64,000 nt of DNA from Roseicyclus marinus (lineage in GTDB: Bacteria; Pseudomonadota; Alphaproteobacteria; Rhodobacterales; Rhodobacteraceae): contig NZ_AP027266.1 in the NCBI RefSeq assembly GCF_036322625.1, positions 1,739,001 through 1,803,000 on the forward strand. Direction: 5' to 3'. The notes beneath the pieces are model-generated. The model worked only from the letters and a program-made list of their open reading frames with translations. It was not told the DNA's origin and made no database searches. The position numbers and the translations under genes were made by a program. Shown piece by piece: positions 60,147-64,000 of this stretch; position 1 is the stretch's first letter, and the number at the start of each line of letters is the position of its first letter.

Positions 60147-60172
60147 ACGGGCCTCCGGAACCGGGGGCCCGT
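60147..60172 (+). terminator. Hairpin downstream of the cold-shock gene
   Basis: Positions 60147-60157 pair with 60162-60172 (11-bp GC-rich stem, one G-T wobble, GAAC loop), 10 bp after the stop codon. No T run follows. Confidence 0.65.
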
Positions 60173-60223
60173 CACCCACAAAAGACCCCGGGGGCCTGTA
60201 GCCCTCCCGTACTGCGACTTTGC

Positions 60224-60994
60224 CTACCTGTCGCCGGCAAAGACCTCCAGCCGCACCCCCGCCCCCTCCAGCGCCGCGCGCAGGTCGCGGGCAAGCTTGA
60301 CCGCCTCCGCCCCGTCCCCATGAAGGCAGATCGTGTCGATCCGCGTGGGCAGCCTCTTGCCGCTTTCGACAATGATGGCGCCGTCCTCCAGCATCTTAAG
60401 GATACGGTTCGCGGCCAGGGCCCCGTCATGGATCACCGCACCGGGCTTGCGCCGGTCCACGAGCCGCCCATCGTCTTCATAGGCGCGGTCGGCAAAGATC
60501 TCGCAGGCGATGCGCGCCCCCAGATCCCGCGCCGCCACCTCCTGCGCCGTGCCCGCCAGAACCATCACGATGATCTCGGGGTCCACCGCCAGCGCCGCCT
60601 CGTAACAGGCCCGCGCCAGCCCCTCATCCTCCGATGCCATGTTGGCCAGCGCCCCGTGCAGCTTCAGATGCCGCACCTGTCCGCCCGCCGCCTGCGCCAT
60701 CCCCCTTGCCGCGCCCAGCTGATAGGCCACCGCATGGCCAAGGCTCCGCCGGTCCATGTCGATCCGCCGCCGCCCGAAACCCTGCAGATCGGCAAAGCCC
60801 GGATGCGCGCCGATCCCCACCCCCTTGGCCACGGCTTCGGCCATCGCGCCCGCCATCACATCCGGGTCACCCGCATGAAACCCGCAGGCGATATTGGCCG
60901 AGGTCACGATGCCAAGCAGCGCCGCATCATCCCCCATGCGCCAGGGGCCAAAGCTTTCGCCCATATCCGCGTTCAGATCGACCGAAGCCTGCAT
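60224..60994 (-). CDS. pxpA: 5-oxoprolinase subunit PxpA (LamB/YcsF family)
   Basis: 256-aa protein. The signature SVDLNADMGESFG (3-15), ANIACGFHAGDP, GAHPGFADLQGFGRR and VRHLKLHGALANMA identify the family. PxpA with PxpB and PxpC hydrolyses 5-oxoproline to glutamate using ATP. The ATG at 60994 follows GGGGGAG, 4 bp after pxpC; longer in-frame starts lie inside pxpC. Last gene of pxpB-pxpC-pxpA. Confidence 0.94.
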   Translation of the reverse strand: MQASVDLNADMGESFGPWRMGDDAALLGIVTSANIACGFHAGDPDVMAGAMAEAVAKGVGIGAHPGFADLQGFGRRRIDMDRRSLGHAVAYQLGAARGMAQAAGGQVRHLKLHGALANMASEDEGLARACYEAALAVDPEIIVMVLAGTAQEVAARDLGARIACEIFADRAYEDDGRLVDRRKPGAVIHDGALAANRILKMLEDGAIIVESGKRLPTRIDTICLHGDGAEAVKLARDLRAALEGAGVRLEVFAGDR

Positions 60995-60998
60995 GTCT

Positions 60999-62003
60999 TC
61001 ACTCCCCCGCCGTGACGCCGCTGATAAGTTGATAGGATAACAGATCGCGCATGTCCCAGGGATCGCGCACCAGCCGCGTGATCCGTCCGGGCAGCGCGCG
61101 CAACGCCTCTGCCGCCTTGCGTTCCACAGCCAAGGCCTCCGCCCGGTCGACAAAGCGGATGCGCATCTCCGCCCCCGCAGGCGCCTGCGCCGCGCGCGCC
61201 AGATCGCAAGGCAGGATCGTTCCGATCCTCGGGTAACCGCCCGTGGTCTGGCATTCCGTCAGCAACACCATCGGCACCCCGTCGCCGGTGATCTGGATAT
61301 CGCCCGGCACCACGATTTCCGACACGATGGACAGACCCGCCCGGCTCTGGAACCCCGCCCCATCGGGGACCAGGCGCAGGCCCATCCGGTTGCCCCGCGC
61401 ATCGCGCGCAAACCTTGTCGCCTCGAACCGTTCCAGATCCTCGGGCGAAAACATCGCCGTCTGCGGCCCATGGACCGCGCGCAGCACGCCACCGGCGAAC
61501 CGATCCTCGGGCGGCAGGCACAGCCCCACCTCGCCCCCAGGATCAACGCCTGCAGAGAGCCTGTCGCCCGTGGCCAGAACCCGCCCGATCCCGGCGGACA
61601 GATGCGCGCCCCGCGCCCCCAGAACCTCTGGCCCGTCAAACCCGCCGCCCACATGCAGATAGCCATAGACCCCGGAAAGAACCGGTCCGATCTCCAGCAC
61701 CTGGCCCGCCCGCACCAGATGCGTGGCCCCCCATGCCAGGGGCGCACCCTCCAGGCTCGCCCGCATCGGCGCGCCGGTCAGCGCGATCCGCAGATCGCCC
61801 ACCGCCTCGAACGCACCGCCCATCCCCGCCATCTCGATGGCAGCCAGATCGCCGCCCTGCCCCAAGAGCGCCGCCCCCTCGGCCAGCGCGCGGGCATCAG
61901 CCGCCCCGCCCCGCGACAACCCCTGCCCCAAAAGCCCCGGTCGCCCGGGGTCTTGCAGGCTCATCGCAGGCCCCGCCCGCCTGACCACCAAGGCCCGGCT
62001 CAT
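60999..62003 (-). CDS. pxpC: 5-oxoprolinase subunit PxpC (KipA/allophanate hydrolase C-like)
   Basis: 334-aa protein of the biotin-dependent-carboxyltransferase-like family. Signatures are AGPAMSLQDPGRPG (10-23), GGAADARALAEGAALLG and TECQTTGGYPRIGTI (about 250-264). GGAGGT precedes the ATG, which overlaps the pxpB stop (ATGA). Forms the 5-oxoprolinase complex with PxpA and PxpB. Confidence 0.93.
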   Translation of the reverse strand: MSRALVVRRAGPAMSLQDPGRPGLLGQGLSRGGAADARALAEGAALLGQGGDLAAIEMAGMGGAFEAVGDLRIALTGAPMRASLEGAPLAWGATHLVRAGQVLEIGPVLSGVYGYLHVGGGFDGPEVLGARGAHLSAGIGRVLATGDRLSAGVDPGGEVGLCLPPEDRFAGGVLRAVHGPQTAMFSPEDLERFEATRFARDARGNRMGLRLVPDGAGFQSRAGLSIVSEIVVPGDIQITGDGVPMVLLTECQTTGGYPRIGTILPCDLARAAQAPAGAEMRIRFVDRAEALAVERKAAEALRALPGRITRLVRDPWDMRDLLSYQLISGVTAGE

Positions 62004-62752
62004 GGCAAAACCTCCGCCACCGCGCCGCCCTGCGGATCGCCTTGCAACCGCTCGAACACCTCGCGGTCCACCGGCTCGAACACCACCTCGTCACCCGGTC
62101 GCAATACGAAAGGCTCCGCACGGTCCGGCTGAAACGGGCGCAGCGCCGTGCGCGCCACCTGCCGCCAGCCCGTGGGCGCGGCCGTCGAAAACAGCGTCAA
62201 CTGCCGGATCGCCACCACCAGCGCCCCAACCTCGGCACGCGGCGTCAGCTCAGTCTGGCGCGGGATGTCCCAATGCGCAGGCAATTCCCCCAAGTAGGGT
62301 TGCCCCGGCGCAAACCCGATTGTCTGGACGCGGAGCCGCTTTCCCGCGATCTCGGAAACGGCCTGCTCGGGGCTCACCCCCGCCAGCGCCGCCGCCTCCG
62401 CCAGTTGCGGCGACAAGTCCCCACCGAACACCGCAGGCACCCGCCAGATCCTTCGCCCCCCCGGCAGCGGCTCCCCGCTCCAATCCCGGCTTGCGACCAG
62501 ATCCTCCAACCGCGCCCTCAGCGCGTCCGCATCGACGTGAAGCGCATCGAACCGCAGATAGGTCGAGACCAGGGCCCCCGTCACCTCCTCCACCCCCGGC
62601 CAATCCTCGCGCAAGATCGCATGGCGCAGCGCCAGCGCCGCCCGGTTCGCAGGCTCGCTCAAGGCATCGCCGAACCGCACCAGCAGCCCGTCGAGCCCCA
62701 GCCAATCGATGCGCGGAATGCCCGCGCCGGAATGTCGTGATGCCTGTCCCAT
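62000..62752 (-). CDS. pxpB: 5-oxoprolinase subunit PxpB (KipI-like)
   Basis: 250-aa protein of the KipI/allophanate hydrolase subunit 1 family. GLDGLLVRFGDALSEPANRA near the N-terminus and GFAPGQPYLGELPAHWDIPRQ (about 151-171) with STAAPTGWRQVART (about 188-201) are diagnostic. The ATG at 62752 with GAGGAT upstream is chosen over a longer frame. First gene of the pxp operon. Confidence 0.93.
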   Translation of the reverse strand: MGQASRHSGAGIPRIDWLGLDGLLVRFGDALSEPANRAALALRHAILREDWPGVEEVTGALVSTYLRFDALHVDADALRARLEDLVASRDWSGEPLPGGRRIWRVPAVFGGDLSPQLAEAAALAGVSPEQAVSEIAGKRLRVQTIGFAPGQPYLGELPAHWDIPRQTELTPRAEVGALVVAIRQLTLFSTAAPTGWRQVARTALRPFQPDRAEPFVLRPGDEVVFEPVDREVFERLQGDPQGGAVAEVLP

Positions 62753-62812
62753 ATCCTCGGCGCACAGGCTATCGCAGCCATCCGCCAAGGAACAGGGGCA
62801 GAAGCCGCCCCC

Positions 62813-63607
62813 TCAGCCCAGAAAGCCGAAATCGGGATGCAGCGCGAACCGCCAGTTCCGCCGCGGTCCCGCCATGACGTTCAGGTAATACATCTCGATC
62901 CCATGCGGCGCGGCACAGGGGTGATGCCCCCGTGGCACCAGGACCACGTCGTGATCGGCCACAGCCATGGTCTGATCGAGGCTCAGATCATCGGTGAACA
63001 CCCGCTGGATGCCGAAGCCCTGCGCCGGGTTCAACCGATGGTAATAGGTCTCTTCGAGGTAGGTGATGTTCGGGAAATCATCCACGTCATGGCGATGCGG
63101 CGGGTAGGAGGACCAATGCCCGCCCGGCGTATAGACCTCCGTCACCAGCAGCCTGTCGGCCACATCGCGGCCCTCCATCGCGATATTGTGGATATGGCGC
63201 AGGTTGGTCCCCTCCCCCCGATCCTCCAACGCGATGCCCACGGGGCCTAGCCTTTGCGCGGGCCGCCCGCCGGGGCTGGGCGCGGTGCAGAGTGCCAGAA
63301 CGCAATCGGTCGTGGCCACGGCCCGCCACGCGCTGCCCGGTGGGGCGTAAAGCGCATGCGGGGGAATGCGCTCGAAGACGCTCAACCGCTCCCCCATCTC
63401 GCCGAAATCGACGCCCGCCGCCGTCACGCTGGCGCGCCCCTCGACCAGCACGAGGATCGCCTCCCGCCCCTCCAGCCGCCCCTGCGCGACCTCGCCCGGT
63501 GCAAGCCGCCACAGATCGAACCCGACATACTCCCATCCCGCCGCCTCGGGCGTGATCGCATGAACCTGCCCCGATTGCCCCATGGGCCTGCGCAACAAAT
63601 CCGCCAT
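62813..63607 (-). CDS. iolB: 5-deoxy-glucuronate isomerase
   Basis: 264-aa double-cupin protein. Cupin landmarks: FERIPPHALYAPPGSAW (about 85-101) and the metal-binding SSYPPHRHDVDDFPNITYLEETYYHRL (about 161-187), then DHDVVLVPRGHHPCAAPHG and a C-terminal NVMAGPRRNWRF. IolB converts 5-deoxy-D-glucuronate to 5-deoxy-2-keto-gluconate in myo-inositol breakdown. The ATG at 63607 shares a base with the stop of the upstream gene (TGATG). It implies that an iol cluster extends beyond the window edge. Confidence 0.93.
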   Translation of the reverse strand: MADLLRRPMGQSGQVHAITPEAAGWEYVGFDLWRLAPGEVAQGRLEGREAILVLVEGRASVTAAGVDFGEMGERLSVFERIPPHALYAPPGSAWRAVATTDCVLALCTAPSPGGRPAQRLGPVGIALEDRGEGTNLRHIHNIAMEGRDVADRLLVTEVYTPGGHWSSYPPHRHDVDDFPNITYLEETYYHRLNPAQGFGIQRVFTDDLSLDQTMAVADHDVVLVPRGHHPCAAPHGIEMYYLNVMAGPRRNWRFALHPDFGFLG

Positions 63608-64000
63608 CACGGTCTCCGCTTGGCCGCATGGGCCCGAAGGGCGTCCTCGAAGGCCTCCGCCGCCCATCCCTCCTCCAGCGCGCGCGCCATCAGCGCCGCC
63701 TGCGTTTCGGGGGCAAGCCCCCCCACAGGCGGGTCGGTGTCGAGATTGGTGGGAAAGGCATAACCCTCCGCCGCCGCCCCGATGGCTGCCGCAATCCCCG
63801 CCGCATCCAGCCGCCCCTCGGCCTTGAGCCGCGTAAGCGCGGGATACAGCGCGCGGCACATGGCCATGCGGTCCACCGCCTCCATCGCCCGCCCAAAGGC
63901 GGAACTCACCTGAACAAGGTTCGCCATCCGGTTGATATCGCGCGAGACATTGTCCCCCGCCGCATGGTAGAGCGCGGGATTGAAAAACAGCGCATCGCCC
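63607..64000 (-). CDS. Phytanoyl-CoA dioxygenase family protein (partial, N-terminus outside window)
   Basis: The frame is open to the window edge; the visible 130 C-terminal residues begin GDALFFNPALYHAAGDNVSR and continue DINRMANLVQVSSAFGR. The distal metal His (LYHAAG) and the 2-oxoglutarate-binding Arg region fit the end of a PhyH-type Fe(II)/2-oxoglutarate dioxygenase. The internal ATG at 63927 is not the likely start because homology extends upstream of it. It is coupled to iolB (TGATG), so it may act on an inositol-related substrate or be an accessory of the iol locus. Confidence 0.72.
   Translation of the reverse strand, partial: GDALFFNPALYHAAGDNVSRDINRMANLVQVSSAFGRAMEAVDRMAMCRALYPALTRLKAEGRLDAAGIAAAIGAAAEGYAFPTNLDTDPPVGGLAPETQAALMARALEEGWAAEAFEDALRAHAAKRRP

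Noticed and set aside
1-64000. tRNA, rRNA, insertion sequence or replication origin
   Set aside because: No cloverleaf-like segment, rRNA core sequence, transposase frame, terminal inverted repeat pair or cluster of DnaA boxes was noticed by eye; a tRNA or covariance scan could still find a missed short RNA.

Overview
The window looks like chromosomal DNA of a high-GC alphaproteobacterium of the Rhodobacterales (Rhodobacteraceae / Roseobacter group). Supporting signs: very GC-rich codon use that leaves long false reading frames on the opposite strand; typical gene sets (purL-bolA-grxD-der, ccmF-ccmH, puuD, tripartite tricarboxylate transporters, a GH108 endolysin with its holin); many ATGA/GTGA/TGATG gene overlaps; and intergenic repeats of the type seen in this order. 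No rRNA, tRNA, insertion sequence, integrase or CRISPR array was found. The 5' edge cuts a giant repeat adhesin and the 3' edge cuts a phytanoyl-CoA-dioxygenase-like gene; both were read directly from the sequence.

Layout. 1-2.3 kb: N-terminal part of a LapA/RTX-type repeat adhesin (minus). 2.7-8.9 kb: acyl-CoA island with a malonyl-CoA-synthetase-like ligase and a GntR/FCD regulator, divergent from a CoA transferase, an enoyl-CoA hydratase/decarboxylase-like protein, a hot-dog thioesterase and a PLP enzyme. 8.9-17.2 kb: carboxylate uptake and catabolism (Ldh2-type dehydrogenase, TctABC, second GntR/FCD regulator, divergent SDR-like protein, AbrB membrane protein, M20 peptidase). 17.2-18.4 kb: holin and endolysin behind a near-consensus CtrA site, resembling the lysis cassette of Rhodobacterales gene transfer agents. 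18.5-23.8 kb: fused indolepyruvate ferredoxin oxidoreductase, LysR regulator, a candidate MmgR-like small RNA, a GNAT acetyltransferase. 23.8-28.8 kb: housekeeping genes purL, bolA, grxD, der, yaiI. 28.8-31.9 kb: mutarotase-like protein, HpcH/HpaI aldolase, PuuD; between the mutarotase-like gene and yaiI lie three overlapping nine-codon reading frames made by a 26-bp tandem repeat.

32.2-37.8 kb: branched-chain-amino-acid-type ABC transporter operon with a small secreted protein inside it. 38.1-41.4 kb: paaG-like gene, ccmH, ccmF. 41.6-47.5 kb: aldo/keto reductase and LLM flavin monooxygenase, divergent from a GntR/UTRA regulator, a Gfo/Idh/MocA oxidoreductase, an amino-sugar-kinase-like protein and NagA, suggesting sugar or sulfo-sugar catabolism. 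47.5-50.8 kb: zinc uptake (znuA divergent from zur-znuC-znuB) with candidate Zur boxes. 50.8-52.9 kb: racemase and dihydropyrimidinase-like hydrolase. 53.0-55.5 kb: Na+/H+ antiporter with a cyclic-nucleotide-binding-like domain. 55.6-59.4 kb: M19 dipeptidase; TetR, PaaK-like ligase and enoyl-CoA hydratase. 59.6-60.1 kb: 60-aa basic protein and cold-shock protein. 60.2-62.8 kb: 5-oxoprolinase pxpB-pxpC-pxpA. 62.8-64 kb: iolB and the truncated dioxygenase, probably an inositol locus.

The window is a string of catabolic and transport modules, each with its own regulator, interleaved with short housekeeping blocks. The observations most worth follow-up are the chained mini-ORFs before yaiI, the candidate sRNA, the CtrA site before the lysis cassette, the shared operator of the two FCD regulators, the decarboxylase-like active site beside the malonyl-CoA synthetase, and the SDR that lacks its catalytic Ser and Tyr.
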